Notes: generated by a model from the sequence alone, not told the origin. Positions 45,073 to 55,161 are shown, counted from the first letter of the stretch. The stretch: 64,000 nucleotides of DNA from Pseudomonas cerasi (GCF_900074915.1 NZ_LT222319.1:4187001-4251000), one strand, 5' to 3'. Made by a program: numbers and translations.

Positions 45073-47445
45073 ATGATTTCTTCGCGTCTGCTTCTATCGT
45101 TCTGCCTGTTATTCAGCGTCTCGCTGGTACACGCCGATACTTTTGCCATCTCGGACATCCGCGTCAACGGCCTGCAACGCGTATCTGCCGGCAGCGTATT
45201 CGCTGCGCTGCCGCTCAATGTCGGTGATCAGGCCGATGAGCAGCGTCTGGCCGACGCGTCGCGCTCACTGTTCAAGACCGGTTTCTTTCAAGACATCAAC
45301 GTTGCACGCGATGGCAATGTGCTGGTGATCAATGTAGTCGAACGCCCTTCTATCGCCAGTATCGAGATTGTCGGCAACAAGGTCATCAGCACCGACGACC
45401 TGATGAAGGGGCTCAAGCAGTCGGGGCTCAGTGAGGGCGAGATATTCCAGCGCGCCACGCTGGAGGGCGTGCGCAATGAACTGCAACGCCAATATGTCTC
45501 CCAGGGCCGCTACAGTGCCTCGGTCGATACTCAGGCGCTGCCTGCACCACGCAACCGCATTGCCCTGAAAATCACCATCGACGAAGGGACGGTGGCGTCG
45601 ATCCAGCACATCAACGTGGTCGGCAACACCGTGTTCTCCGATGAACAACTGGCTGATCAGTTTCAGCTCAAGACCAGCAACTGGCTGTCGTTTTTCAAGA
45701 ACGATGACAAGTACGCCCGTGAAAAACTCTCCGGAGACCTGGAACGACTGCGCTCCTGGTACCTGGACCGCGGCTACATCAACATGGATATCAACTCGAC
45801 GCAGGTATCGCTGACACCTGACAAGAAAGGCGTGTTCATTACCGTCAACATCACCGAAGGCGACCGGTACACCGTGGGCAGCGTCAAACTGGGCGGCGAC
45901 CTGAAAGTGCCGAAGGACCAGCTCGAACAACTGATTCTGGTCAAACCGGGGCAGGTGTTTTCACGCAAGGTCATGACTGATACCACCAACCTGATCACCC
46001 GTCGTCTGGGCAACGATGGCTACACATTCGCCAACGTCAATGGCGTGCCGAAAGCCAACGAGGCCAATCACACGGTCGATATCAGTTTCGTGGTCGACCC
46101 CGGCAAGCGCGCCTACGCCAACCGCATCAACTTTCACGGTAACACCAAGACCGCCGACGAAGTGCTGCGTCGTGAAATGCGTCAGATGGAAGGCGGCTGG
46201 GCCTCGACCTACCTGATCGACCAGTCGAAGGTGCGCCTGGAGCGTCTCGGTTTCTTCAAGGAAGTGAACGTCGAAACGCCAGCGGTCCCGGGCACCGACG
46301 ATCAAGTGGACATCAACTACGCCGTCGAAGAACAGGCCTCGGGCAACATCACCGCCAGCGTGGGCTTTTCGCAAAGCGCCGGGCTGATACTGGGTGGCTC
46401 CATCTCGCAGAACAACATCCTCGGCACCGGCAACTTCGCCAGCCTTGGCATGACCCGCTCCGAGTATCAGACCAAGTACAACTTCGCGTTCACCAACCCG
46501 TACTTCACGCCTGACGGGGTGAGCCTGGGCTACAACGTTTTCTACAACGCGACCGACTACAGCAAGTACTACGACGATGACGACGAGGTCTCCTACTATT
46601 CGCTCAACAGCGTGGGCGCCGGGGTCAACCTCGGCTATCCGATCAGCGAAACATCGCGCCTGACCTACGGGCTGTCGATCCAGCGTGACACCCTCGACGC
46701 CGGCAGCTACAGCGCTGACGAGATCTACGACTTCATCGAGCGCGAAGGTGATGCGTTCACCAACCTGAAGGCCAGCGTCGGCTGGTCGGAATCGACCCTC
46801 AACAAAGGCGTACTGGCCACCCGCGGTCACTCGCAAAGCCTGACCCTGACCAGCACCGTGCCGGGCAGTGACCTGCAGTTCTACAAACTCGACTACAACG
46901 GCCAGACCTTCCTGCCGCTCAGCGACACCACCTCGCTGCGCCTGCATACCAAACTCGGCTACGGCAACGGTTACGGCGATACCGACGGCCTGCCCTTCTA
47001 CGAAAACTATACGGCGGGCGGCCAGGCCACCGTGCGTGGCTTCAAGGACGGCACGCTGGGGCCACGCAATACCCCCGCCACCGGCACCTACGCCAGTCAG
47101 GGGCAGATCTACTATTCCGACCGCGACACCGAAGCCCTGGGCGGCAACATCCTGATCACCGGCGGCATGGAATACCTGTTCCCGATGCCCTTCGTCAAAG
47201 ACCAGAAATCCCTGCGCACCTCGCTGTTCTGGGACTTCGGCACGGTTTACGCGGACAAGTGCTACCTGACCACCACGCAGAACTGCGGCAACATCAATAT
47301 CGACCAGATGGCCAGTTCGGTCGGCGTCGGCGTGACCTGGTACTCGCCGCTCGGCCCCCTGAGCTTCGACCTCGCCGTGCCGATCAAAAAGCCCGAAGAC
47401 GCCGAGACCCAAGTGTTCCAGTTCTCGCTGGGCCAGACCTTTTGA
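45073..47445 (+). CDS. BamA paralogue (Omp85 outer-membrane assembly protein), not in the skp-lpxD locus
   Basis: A 790-residue Omp85 protein. ATG at 45073 after GGAAAGG; the frame upstream runs through the divergent promoter and is discarded. Signal peptide ends VHA-DTF. Five POTRA domains span residues 22-420 (FAISDIRVNGLQRVS; ERPSIASIEIVGNKVIS; ASIQHINVVGNTVFS; TVGSVKLGGDLKVPKD; ANRINFHGNTKT) and the barrel fills the rest, with the conserved VRGF loop (ATVRGFKDGTLGPR) and terminal Phe (SLGQTF). Length equals genuine BamA. Missing neighbours (rseP, skp, lpxD) show it is a second copy; a CpxR box suggests induction by envelope stress. Confidence 0.88.
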   Translation: MISSRLLLSFCLLFSVSLVHADTFAISDIRVNGLQRVSAGSVFAALPLNVGDQADEQRLADASRSLFKTGFFQDINVARDGNVLVINVVERPSIASIEIVGNKVISTDDLMKGLKQSGLSEGEIFQRATLEGVRNELQRQYVSQGRYSASVDTQALPAPRNRIALKITIDEGTVASIQHINVVGNTVFSDEQLADQFQLKTSNWLSFFKNDDKYAREKLSGDLERLRSWYLDRGYINMDINSTQVSLTPDKKGVFITVNITEGDRYTVGSVKLGGDLKVPKDQLEQLILVKPGQVFSRKVMTDTTNLITRRLGNDGYTFANVNGVPKANEANHTVDISFVVDPGKRAYANRINFHGNTKTADEVLRREMRQMEGGWASTYLIDQSKVRLERLGFFKEVNVETPAVPGTDDQVDINYAVEEQASGNITASVGFSQSAGLILGGSISQNNILGTGNFASLGMTRSEYQTKYNFAFTNPYFTPDGVSLGYNVFYNATDYSKYYDDDDEVSYYSLNSVGAGVNLGYPISETSRLTYGLSIQRDTLDAGSYSADEIYDFIEREGDAFTNLKASVGWSESTLNKGVLATRGHSQSLTLTSTVPGSDLQFYKLDYNGQTFLPLSDTTSLRLHTKLGYGNGYGDTDGLPFYENYTAGGQATVRGFKDGTLGPRNTPATGTYASQGQIYYSDRDTEALGGNILITGGMEYLFPMPFVKDQKSLRTSLFWDFGTVYADKCYLTTTQNCGNINIDQMASSVGVGVTWYSPLGPLSFDLAVPIKKPEDAETQVFQFSLGQTF

Positions 47446-47564
47446 GGCGGACCTTTTACAGCATGAACAAGGCGGTCTTTACCCAGCATTACCTGGCCCG
47501 GACCGCGCTTTACATCCCGTCGTTGAATACTGCCTGCACTACTCATCAGGTCAGGAGTCGTTAC

Positions 47565-47978
47565 ATGAGCCGCGAAGTCAGACAGATCACCCCCGATGTG
47601 CAGGAAATCATCCAGCACGCCTTGCGCTCGCTGCTGGGCAAAGGCTTCGTCATCGCGCTGTTCGGCAGCGAGGATGCAACCGGGGCCATGCACTACCACC
47701 TGCGTATCGACCACGACGCCACGGGGCTGGGCATCGAGCATCACGACAACGTCGAAGACGGTTTCATCGACGATATCTTCATGCTCGCCACCCGCATGAA
47801 AGCCATGCTCAAGCACCGCGAAACCCTGTCTCGCATGCACGGCGGCAGCCAGGCGACGGGGCAGGTCCGGCTGCTGACCTGGATCACCGAGGACAACAGC
47901 CAGACAGTCATGCAAACCGCCGAGGCTGCGGGGCGCGAGTGTTTGAGTGCGTTACGCGAACGCAGGTTGCGGGCTTGA
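47565..47978 (+). CDS. Hypothetical cytoplasmic protein, 137 residues
   Basis: ATG at 47565 with AGGAG eight bases before. No signal peptide or membrane segment; the middle part alternates strand-like and acidic stretches (MHYHLRIDHDATGLGIEHHD) and the C-terminal third is helical. It follows the BamA-like gene by 119 bases and is convergent with a LysR gene. Family not recognised. Confidence 0.65.
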   Translation: MSREVRQITPDVQEIIQHALRSLLGKGFVIALFGSEDATGAMHYHLRIDHDATGLGIEHHDNVEDGFIDDIFMLATRMKAMLKHRETLSRMHGGSQATGQVRLLTWITEDNSQTVMQTAEAAGRECLSALRERRLRA

Positions 47979-47997
47979 ATAATGAGCGCCGCACGGC

Positions 47998-48897
47998 TCA
48001 ATCAATGGCCGAAGCCATCAGTTCTCGTAACCACATATGAGCCGGATCACGGTGCAAACGCTCAGGCCACAGCATGAGCATTTCAAACCCGGGAATCGAA
48101 AGCGGCGGTTCCTGAACCACGAGCGTCAGCTGGGCGCGCACCAGCCGTTCGGGCACCACTGCAACCAGGTCGCTGCTGGTCAGTGCAGACACCAGCGAGC
48201 CGAAATGCGGCGCCGACAACACGACCCGTCTGCTTAACCCCTGCGCCGCCAGGGCCTGATCGGTGCTTCCGGCGAACCCGCCGCCGTTGGGAGACATGAC
48301 CGCATGCTCCAGCTCACAGAAACGTGTCAGCGATACGGGCTGCGCAAAATCCGGATGATCATGCCGGGCAGCAAGCACATAACGTTCATGGATCAACGAC
48401 CGCTGACGCAGCTTGGGCGGCGCCTCATCGCGGGTGTGCAACGCCAGATCCAGTCGACCGCTTTCGAGATCCGCGGCAAGGCTGACCGGGTGCTTGTTCA
48501 ACAGAGCCAGGCGCGTACCCGGAGCACTGCTGCGCAACCTGCCGAGCGACGGCCATATCAACGCGATGGTCGCGTAGTCGCTGGCGGCCACGCGCCAGGT
48601 GTGATCGGCCTTTGCCGGATCGAAATCCCGGCCGGGCAGCAAAGCGGACTCCAGCGCTGCAAGCGCCTGCCTGAGCGGTTCGCGCAGTTGTTCAGCCCGC
48701 GCAGTCGGGGTCATACCCCGCGGTCCCGGCAACAGCAATGGATCATCCAGTACCTGCCTCAGCCGGCCCAATTGCAGGCTGACCGTCGGCTGAGTCAGGT
48801 TCAGCCGATGCGCCGCGCGGGTCACGTTCTGCTCCGAGAGCAATGCATCCAGCGTGATCAGCAAATTGAGGTCGATACGCCGCAAGGTATTGTTCAT
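47998..48897 (-). CDS. LysR-family regulator of the adjacent quinone reductase
   Basis: A 299-residue LysR protein of the NodD/PcpR-like group: helix-turn-helix NVTRAAHRLNLTQPTVSLQL within residues 1-70 and an effector domain from about 90. ATG at 48897 taken; ATG six bases earlier is possible. It is divergent from the NAD(P)H:quinone reductase gene, 88 bases between starts, and probably controls it in response to a quinone or electrophile. Confidence 0.9.
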   Translation of the reverse strand: MNNTLRRIDLNLLITLDALLSEQNVTRAAHRLNLTQPTVSLQLGRLRQVLDDPLLLPGPRGMTPTARAEQLREPLRQALAALESALLPGRDFDPAKADHTWRVAASDYATIALIWPSLGRLRSSAPGTRLALLNKHPVSLAADLESGRLDLALHTRDEAPPKLRQRSLIHERYVLAARHDHPDFAQPVSLTRFCELEHAVMSPNGGGFAGSTDQALAAQGLSRRVVLSAPHFGSLVSALTSSDLVAVVPERLVRAQLTLVVQEPPLSIPGFEMLMLWPERLHRDPAHMWLRELMASAID

Positions 48898-48985
48898 GCA
48901 CATACCCAGTGTTTGGGAGATTGATTTCCAGCATATCCGATCGAGTCTGTAGCGTTGCCTCATGACAGACAAACCGGAGCCCCTC

Positions 48986-49786
48986 ATGAACGTACTTATT
49001 GTCTACGCCCACCCCGAACCGCGCTCGCTGAATGGGTCGTTGAAAGACTTCGCAGTCGATCATCTGCCGAGCAAAGGCCATCAGGTGCAGGTGTCCGACC
49101 TTTACCAGATGGGCTGGAAGGCGACAATCGACGCCAACGATGCACCTGGCCTTGAGAGCAGCAGCCGCTTTGACCCTGCCCTTGAGTCGCAACGCGTATT
49201 TGCCGCCGGTATTCAACCGCCGGACATCGAGGCCGAACAGGCCAGATTGCTCTGGGCAGACGCCGTCATATTTCAGTTTCCGCTCTGGTGGTTTTCGATG
49301 CCGGCGATCATGAAAGGCTGGATAGAGCGGGTGTACGCCTGTGGCTTCGCCTACGGCGTGGGCGAGCACAGCGACCAGCACTGGGGTGATCGATACGGTG
49401 AGGGAACGCTGGCAGGCAAGCGCGCCATGCTGACGGTGACCATGGGCGGCTGGGAGTCCCACTACAGCGAGCGTGGCGTAAACGGAGCGCTGAACGACGT
49501 GCTCTTTCCTATCCAGCACGGCATCCTGTTCTATCCAGGCTTCGAGGTGCTCGCGCCCTTCCCCGTGTACCGGGCAGGCAAAGTGGACAGCGCAACCTTT
49601 GCGCGGATTTGCGCCGACTACGGCGACCGCCTGGATACCCTGTTCACCCTTGAGCCCTTGCCGTTTCGCAGGCAGAACGACGGTGACTACGAGATCCCGG
49701 CACTGACATTGCGTCCTCATCTTGCAGTGGGTCGGCAGGGGCTGGACATTCACCTTCGTGATGAGGATGAGCCTGCGGATCTTTAG
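48986..49786 (+). CDS. NAD(P)H:quinone reductase, flavodoxin fold (NQO1/MdaB-like)
   Basis: A 266-residue FMN/FAD-dependent two-electron quinone reductase. ATG at 48986 follows CGGAG; the frame begins eight codons earlier without a site. Family segments: LIVYAHPEPRSLNGSL at the N-terminus (flavin phosphate loop), FQFPLWWFSMPAIMKGWIER (active-site aromatics), LTVTMGGWES. It detoxifies quinones without making semiquinone radicals. A bidirectional terminator follows. Confidence 0.88.
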   Translation: MNVLIVYAHPEPRSLNGSLKDFAVDHLPSKGHQVQVSDLYQMGWKATIDANDAPGLESSSRFDPALESQRVFAAGIQPPDIEAEQARLLWADAVIFQFPLWWFSMPAIMKGWIERVYACGFAYGVGEHSDQHWGDRYGEGTLAGKRAMLTVTMGGWESHYSERGVNGALNDVLFPIQHGILFYPGFEVLAPFPVYRAGKVDSATFARICADYGDRLDTLFTLEPLPFRRQNDGDYEIPALTLRPHLAVGRQGLDIHLRDEDEPADL

Positions 49787-49816
49787 GCAGATTTGAAACC
49801 ACCAGTGACCGATAAC

Positions 49817-49846
49817 AAAAAAGCCCTGCTTGTGCAGGGCCTTTTC
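49817..49846. terminator. Bidirectional terminator
   Basis: GCCCTGC-TTGT-GCAGGGC (49823-49840) is flanked by an A run on the left and CTTTTC on the right, giving T tails in both directions between convergent genes. Confidence 0.9.
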
Positions 49847-49868
49847 ATGCGTAGCGCTTTCAGGCGGA

Positions 49869-50897
49869 TTACTTCAGGTTGTTCTTGAAAAACTCGCCCA
49901 GCTTGTCGAACGGGATCAGATCGACCCGATCGTAAAGATCCACATGCCCGGCCTCTGGCACGATGATCAATTGCTTGGGCTGGCCGGCCAGTTTGTACGC
50001 GTCCTCGCTGAACTCCAGCGAGTGCGCCTTTGAACCGGCGATGAACAACATCGGGCGTGGCGAGATGGTCGCGATGTCGTTGAACGGATAGAAGTTCATG
50101 AACTTGATGTTGCTGGTCAGCGTCGGGTGAGTGGTCAGTTCGGGGGACTGGCCTTCGGGCGTGAACTCGCCCCGTGGCGTGCGATAAAAATCATAGAACT
50201 CGCGTTCGATCGGGCCGGATGTGTCAGTCAGTTTGTGTACCGTGCCACTGGTATACGCGGTGTCGCCGCCGCTGTATTCCACGTCACGTTGCAGTGCCGC
50301 CTGCTCGATGAGCTTCTTGCGCTGCGCCAGCGTCTGCGAGTGTTTCAGGCCGTTGCGGTTGGCGGCGCCCATGTCATACATGCTCACCGTGGCGATGGCT
50401 TTCATGCGCGGGTCGATCTTCGCGGCACTGATGACAAAGCTGCCGCTGCCGCAAATCCCCAGCACGCCGATTCGTTTTTTGTCCACGAAGGTCTGCGTGC
50501 TCAGGAAGTCCACTGCGGCGCTGAAGTCTTCGGCGTAGATATCCGGTGAAACGGCATTACGCGGCAGGCCTTCGCTCTCGCCCCAGAACGACAGGTCCAG
50601 CGACAAGGTGACAAACCCCTGCTCGGCCAGTTTCTGCGCGTAGAGATTGGCGCTTTGCTCCTTCACCGCCCCCATCGGATGGCCGACGATGATTGCCGGA
50701 GCTTTAACGTTCGGGTTCGAGCCTTTGGGTATAAACAGGTTGCCCGCGACTTTCATCTTGTACTGGTTGTTGAACAGCACTTTTTGCGCAACGACCTTGT
50801 CGCTTGTGTAGAAATTATCGGCACCGTGAGACATGTCTGCTCCTGTCGCAGCGTATGAGCTGATTAAAAGCCCAAGCATCAAAAGAATCTTTTTCAT
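49869..50897 (-). CDS. Exported alpha/beta hydrolase (dienelactone-hydrolase/YcjY-like)
   Basis: A 342-residue protein with signal peptide MKKILLMLGLLISSYAATGA. Hydrolase features: IIVGHPMGAVKEQ (oxyanion region), GICGSGSF at the elbow position, an Asp/Ser-rich strand AGSKAHSLEF and a late His (PEAGHVDLYD). The elbow reads G-I-C-G-S-G, so the nucleophile may be Cys as in dienelactone hydrolases. The ATG overlaps the stop of the MFS gene (ATGA), so exporter and hydrolase form one operon, probably under the divergent LysR gene. Confidence 0.85.
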   Translation of the reverse strand: MKKILLMLGLLISSYAATGADMSHGADNFYTSDKVVAQKVLFNNQYKMKVAGNLFIPKGSNPNVKAPAIIVGHPMGAVKEQSANLYAQKLAEQGFVTLSLDLSFWGESEGLPRNAVSPDIYAEDFSAAVDFLSTQTFVDKKRIGVLGICGSGSFVISAAKIDPRMKAIATVSMYDMGAANRNGLKHSQTLAQRKKLIEQAALQRDVEYSGGDTAYTSGTVHKLTDTSGPIEREFYDFYRTPRGEFTPEGQSPELTTHPTLTSNIKFMNFYPFNDIATISPRPMLFIAGSKAHSLEFSEDAYKLAGQPKQLIIVPEAGHVDLYDRVDLIPFDKLGEFFKNNLK

Positions 50898-52156
50898 GGC
50901 GTGTTACCTCGTTGAGAAATTGACCCGCGTTTATCTGCCCGGCCCTGACCGGTGTTGCTTTCCTGCAGAGACGCGTTGTCGCGTGCCGTCCAGGCCAGCG
51001 CGGCCGAACACGCCAGTAACACGCCACCGAATGCGAACGGGCTCCACCAACCGAGGCTGTCGAACAGCGCGCCGCCGATACCGGCCCCGGCGGTGATCGC
51101 CAATTGAATGGTCGCCACCATCAGGCCGCCGCCCGCCTCGGCATCGTCGGGCAGCGTGCGGCTCAACCACAGGCCCCAGGCGACCGGCGCAGGTGTGGCA
51201 ATCAGCCCCCAGACGGCAAGCACAATGGCGACGGACTGAGGTGAATGGCCCAGGCCGGTCAGCGCCACGGCCAGCACCGCCATCAGCAACGGAATGGCGA
51301 TCAGGCAGGCATACAGGCCTGTGTGCAGCAGCCTGCCGATCAGGTAGGTGCCAACCAGCCCGCTGGCCCCCAGCGCCAAAAGCATCAGGGACAACGTGTT
51401 GACGCTGACCCCGGTGATCTCTTCCAGAAACGGGCGCAGGTAGGTGAAGACGGCGAACTGGCCCATGAACAGCAACAGGATCGCGCTCATGCCGACGGCC
51501 ACTTGCGGGTTGCGCAGCAGGCGAAAAGGATTGCGTGCCCGGTTGTTCGGCTGGCTGCGCATGGCCGGCAGGCTCAGCCACTGCCAGGCAAACGCCAGCG
51601 CCGCGAGCGGGATAACCAGGAAAAACGCCCCGCGCCAGCCGATGTACTGGCCCATGAAGCTGCCCAATGGCGCGGCGACCGTCGCCGCCAGCGCATTGCC
51701 GCCGTTGATCAGTGCCAGGCCCTTGGCGACCGATTGCTTCGGCACCAGCTTCATCACGGTGGCGGTCGACATCGACCAGAAACCGCCAATGGCAATCCCG
51801 AGCAATGCACGTCCCGTCATGAATAACCAGCCGTTGGAGGCCAGCGTGACGATCACGCCAGACACCAGCAACAACAGGCTGAAGCCCAGCAGGACAGGCT
51901 TGCGATCCAGATGCCCGGTCAGTGGCGTGTTCAGCAGGCTGGTCAACACAGCAAAAAAGCCGGAGATCGAAATCGCCTGCCCTGCCTGCCCTTGGCTGAT
52001 GCCGAGGTCCTGCGCGATGGGTGTCAGCAGGCTGACCGGCATGAACTCCGACGCAATCAGCACCACCACACACAGCGCCATCGAGAACAAGGCGCCCCAT
52101 GCGGGCGGATGAGTGGTTATTTCGGACTGCTTCAGGGTTGAATCAAATACTTGCAT
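50894..52156 (-). CDS. MFS exporter (AraJ/SotB type)
   Basis: A 420-residue transporter of twelve helices, drug:H+ antiporter-1 type, with TPLTGHLDRKPVLL after helix 2 and MTGRALLGIAIGGFWSM in helix 4 (motif C-like region later). AGGAC precedes the ATG. It overlaps the downstream hydrolase gene and is divergent from a LysR gene (106 bases), a common arrangement for exporter operons induced by their substrate. Confidence 0.88.
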   Translation of the reverse strand: MQVFDSTLKQSEITTHPPAWGALFSMALCVVVLIASEFMPVSLLTPIAQDLGISQGQAGQAISISGFFAVLTSLLNTPLTGHLDRKPVLLGFSLLLLVSGVIVTLASNGWLFMTGRALLGIAIGGFWSMSTATVMKLVPKQSVAKGLALINGGNALAATVAAPLGSFMGQYIGWRGAFFLVIPLAALAFAWQWLSLPAMRSQPNNRARNPFRLLRNPQVAVGMSAILLLFMGQFAVFTYLRPFLEEITGVSVNTLSLMLLALGASGLVGTYLIGRLLHTGLYACLIAIPLLMAVLAVALTGLGHSPQSVAIVLAVWGLIATPAPVAWGLWLSRTLPDDAEAGGGLMVATIQLAITAGAGIGGALFDSLGWWSPFAFGGVLLACSAALAWTARDNASLQESNTGQGRADKRGSISQRGNTP

Positions 52157-52262
52157 GCGTCCTGACCTGGCGACGTTAAAAATGAGTCGGCACAGGTTAG
52201 GGCAAAGGTATTAGGATGATTAGACACCACAATTTATACGCGCTTGTGAGAAGGATTCAGTA

Positions 52263-53156
52263 ATGAGCACACCCAAACTCAATGACCTGCAAGCCTTCCT
52301 GCAGGTGGCACGCGATCAGAGCTTTACCAAGGCCGCGACCAGACTGGGCGTTACGCCTTCAGCCCTGAGCCACACCATGAGGGGCCTTGAAGAGCGCATG
52401 GGCCTGCGCCTGCTGGCGAGAACCACCCGCAACGTGGCCCCGACCGAGGCTGGCGAACGGCTGATGCGCTCGATCGGGCCGCTGCTGGATCAGATTGCCG
52501 CAGAAGTCGAAGTGCTGGGCGAACTGCGCGACAAACCCGCCGGCACCATTCGCATTACCTGCTCCGATGACGCCGCAGAAGGCATCATCCGCCCGATGCT
52601 TGCAAGGTTTCTGGTGCAGTACCCGGATATTCAGATCGAGATCTGCATCGACTACGGCTTCACCAATATTGTCAGCGAACGTTTCGATGCGGGCATCCGC
52701 CTGGGGGAGTCCATCAGCAAGGACATGATTGCCGTGCGCCTGGGGCCTGACTGGCGCCTGTCAGTGGTCGGCTCGCCGGCCTACTTCGAGCGACATCCCG
52801 TCCCGCTGCAGCCTCAGGACCTGACTCAACACACCTGCATCAACATCCGTCACTCGCCAAACGGCAGCTGCTACGCCTGGGAGTTCGAGAAGGACAGCCG
52901 CAAGCTCAACCTACGGGTCAACGGGCAATTTACGTCGAACAGCATGATTCATGTGCTCAACGCCGCACTGGACGGCGTGGGCCTGGCCTACGTGCCGGAC
53001 TCCATGGCCGAGCCGCACATCGCCAGCGGCCGCCTGAAAGAAGTGCTGGTCGACTGGAGCCCGTATTTCGAAGGCTTTCACTTGTACTACCCGAACCGGC
53101 GACAGGCGTCGCCGGCATTCAGTGCGTTTGTCGAGGCGGTGAGGTATCGGGGCTAG
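52263..53156 (+). CDS. LysR-family regulator of the MFS/hydrolase operon
   Basis: A 297-residue LysR protein: helix-turn-helix DQSFTKAATRLGVTPSALSH (residues 18-37), effector domain from residue 92 (GTIRITCSDDAAEGIIRPML). AAGGA precedes the ATG. It belongs to the CrgA/DsdC-like cluster and is divergent from the exporter operon that it probably controls. Confidence 0.92.
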   Translation: MSTPKLNDLQAFLQVARDQSFTKAATRLGVTPSALSHTMRGLEERMGLRLLARTTRNVAPTEAGERLMRSIGPLLDQIAAEVEVLGELRDKPAGTIRITCSDDAAEGIIRPMLARFLVQYPDIQIEICIDYGFTNIVSERFDAGIRLGESISKDMIAVRLGPDWRLSVVGSPAYFERHPVPLQPQDLTQHTCINIRHSPNGSCYAWEFEKDSRKLNLRVNGQFTSNSMIHVLNAALDGVGLAYVPDSMAEPHIASGRLKEVLVDWSPYFEGFHLYYPNRRQASPAFSAFVEAVRYRG

Positions 53157-53171
53157 CACCCCGTCGCCCGA

Positions 53172-54284
53172 TTACTGCGCGGCTTTCAACGCATCCGCGA
53201 CCTTGTTCAGCGAACCTTGAGCAGGCTCGGCAAGCAGTTTCAGCTCGGTGGTTTTGCCACGCACCACCACTTGCATGGCGGTGGGCGCACCCTTTGCGTC
53301 ACCCACGATCCGGTAAACGGTGTCGCCGCGCACAAAGCTCAATACGTGACTGGCAGCGTCGTACTTCAGTTGCTCACCGTCAGCCTGGGGAAACAGCAGC
53401 CCGACCTGATTCTTGCTGTCCACGGCCGCGTAGAAGACCGGGCTTGCGTCCCCTGAGCGGAACAACACAATGCGCTTGCCGGACGGCGCGAGCCTGAACG
53501 ACAGAAGAATCTCACGCTGCTGGTCTTCCTCCCAGACGATGCTGGTGGTGTGCGTCATCTTGCCATTCTGATTGCGACTGACTGTTTCAGTCGGCAGTCC
53601 CGACCCACCGGTATGGTCAAGGACCGTCTGCGTTTCCAGAACCGGCTCTCCATTACGGATGCTGTACGTAGACGTCTGGTGCCAGCAGCAACCGTCCTTG
53701 GTCATGGTCTCGATCTTGCGGGCTTTCTCATTCACGCTGAACAGGCCGCAGTTGTTTTGCGCCAGTTCGGTAAACGAATCGCTGTGCCGGAAACCATCGG
53801 CCGTGCCGAGAAAGACCTGATACGAGGGGCCGTGATAGCAGCTGTTCTGCCCGTCCATCAAGGCCAAGTCCTTGATGCCGTCGAAGTTGAAATCCTGATA
53901 GATCAGTACGCTTTGTTCGCCATAGGGCAACTCGTGCACGTTGGTTTTGACCTTGCCGGTTTTCGGGTCAGTGCCGAGCACCAGTTCGTCGGACTGCACG
54001 CGGATCAAAGCCGCACCGCTGGCCTTGTCGTACACGTTGATCACGCCGGGACGAAACACATCGTCCTTGGCTGAAATATCCAGCGTCGCACGGTATTTAT
54101 CGGAAAAGTCCTGCAGGGCGTAGTTCTCCCGGGGCGAGCCCGCGAACCCTGCAGCGTCCATTTCACCGTAGGTCGGTAACGCGCCGGCGGCACTGACCAG
54201 TGTCGACGAGGCCAGACCGACCAGTACCCACAAGGCCTGCAACCCGAGACGTGACGCACAGCGTTGAACGATGGATAGGTGCAA
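53172..54284 (-). CDS. XAC2610-like exported protein with an EF-hand-like loop
   Basis: A 370-residue exported protein. The start is TTG at 54284, with AAAGGAG eight bases before. Signal peptide ends near residue 33 (LVSA-AG). The domain typical of XAC2610-related proteins is seen in YQDFNFDGIKDLALMDGQNS (a Ca-binding D-x-N-x-D-G loop), followed by cysteines (NSCYHG, NNCGLF, DGCCWH) and FLGTADGFRHSDSFTEL. Some relatives inhibit lysozyme-like toxins or serve in interbacterial immunity; others are unstudied. No toxin gene lies next to it. Confidence 0.75.
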   Translation of the reverse strand: MHLSIVQRCASRLGLQALWVLVGLASSTLVSAAGALPTYGEMDAAGFAGSPRENYALQDFSDKYRATLDISAKDDVFRPGVINVYDKASGAALIRVQSDELVLGTDPKTGKVKTNVHELPYGEQSVLIYQDFNFDGIKDLALMDGQNSCYHGPSYQVFLGTADGFRHSDSFTELAQNNCGLFSVNEKARKIETMTKDGCCWHQTSTYSIRNGEPVLETQTVLDHTGGSGLPTETVSRNQNGKMTHTTSIVWEEDQQREILLSFRLAPSGKRIVLFRSGDASPVFYAAVDSKNQVGLLFPQADGEQLKYDAASHVLSFVRGDTVYRIVGDAKGAPTAMQVVVRGKTTELKLLAEPAQGSLNKVADALKAAQ

Positions 54285-54442
54285 GACGCAACTCCTTTGA
54301 TAATGAGCGACGAGTCTACTTCAGCGATCGATAAAATTTGAAATCATTGCCCAACGTACACTTCGTGCTCACGGGCCGCCCTGTCCAACCCGGTAAATGT
54401 TCTAATCACGCCCCCTCTTCGCTTAACGGGCCCGATGCTTTT

Positions 54443-55005
54443 ATGGATATTCACTCGCTTTGGCTCAAGACCCAGGAAATCTGGGACATGCTCGATCAGC
54501 ACCCGTGGGTACGCACCGGGCTGGCGCTGATCCTGTTGCTGACCGCCGCACTGGTGCTTGGCCGCGTGGCGCGCTTTCTGGTGCTGTACGCCGTCAGGAT
54601 GCTCGGCCGTCAGCCGTCCCTGCACTGGGTCAACGACTTCCGCCACAACAAGGTCTTTCACCGACTGGCGCAGATGGTGCCGTCACTGGTCATTCAGTTC
54701 GGCCTCACGCTGGTCCCGGGCCTGAGCACTGCGGGCCGCAACGTGATCGGCAACATCGCCATGGCGTTCACCATCCTGTTCATGACATTAGCCATCGGCA
54801 CCCTGCTCAACGCCCTGCTGGACATCTACGCGCGCACCGAACACGCCCGCACGCGCTCCATCAAGGGTTACGTGCAACTGTCGAAGATGATCCTGTACGT
54901 CTTCGCCGGGATCATCATCGTCGCCACCCTGATCGACCGTTCGCCCCTGCTACTGCTGTCCGGCCTCGGCGCCATGTCGGCGGTCATCCTGTTGGTCTAC
55001 AAGGA
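54443..55005 (+). pseudogene. MscS-family mechanosensitive channel, cut off after the N-terminal membrane part
   Basis: Starts at the ATG at 54443 (MDIHSLWLKTQEIWDMLDQH) and encodes membrane helices of a YbdG-like MscS protein: VFHRLAQMVPSLVIQFG, IAMAFTILFMTLAIGTLLNA, then LLLSGLGAMSAVILLVYK. In this family the sequence continues with the pore-lining helix and the cytoplasmic beta domain, both absent. From about 55,004 the frame turns into unrelated sequence (ENPKNPEKTENLKRP) and runs on to 55,261. The missing C-terminal half is not found in the window, so DNA was both gained and lost here. Confidence 0.85.
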
Positions 55006-55161
55006 GAATCCAAAGAACCCCGAAAAAACTGAGAATCTTAAACGTCCATATGGACACGAGGATGAGGCTACGTGCCTGACCAAGCCTAAGCTGCCAACTA
55101 AGTCCTATTCAAAAAATGATAGCAACTCCATTAGGCGTCGGCAGCGCCCAAGCGATCACTC

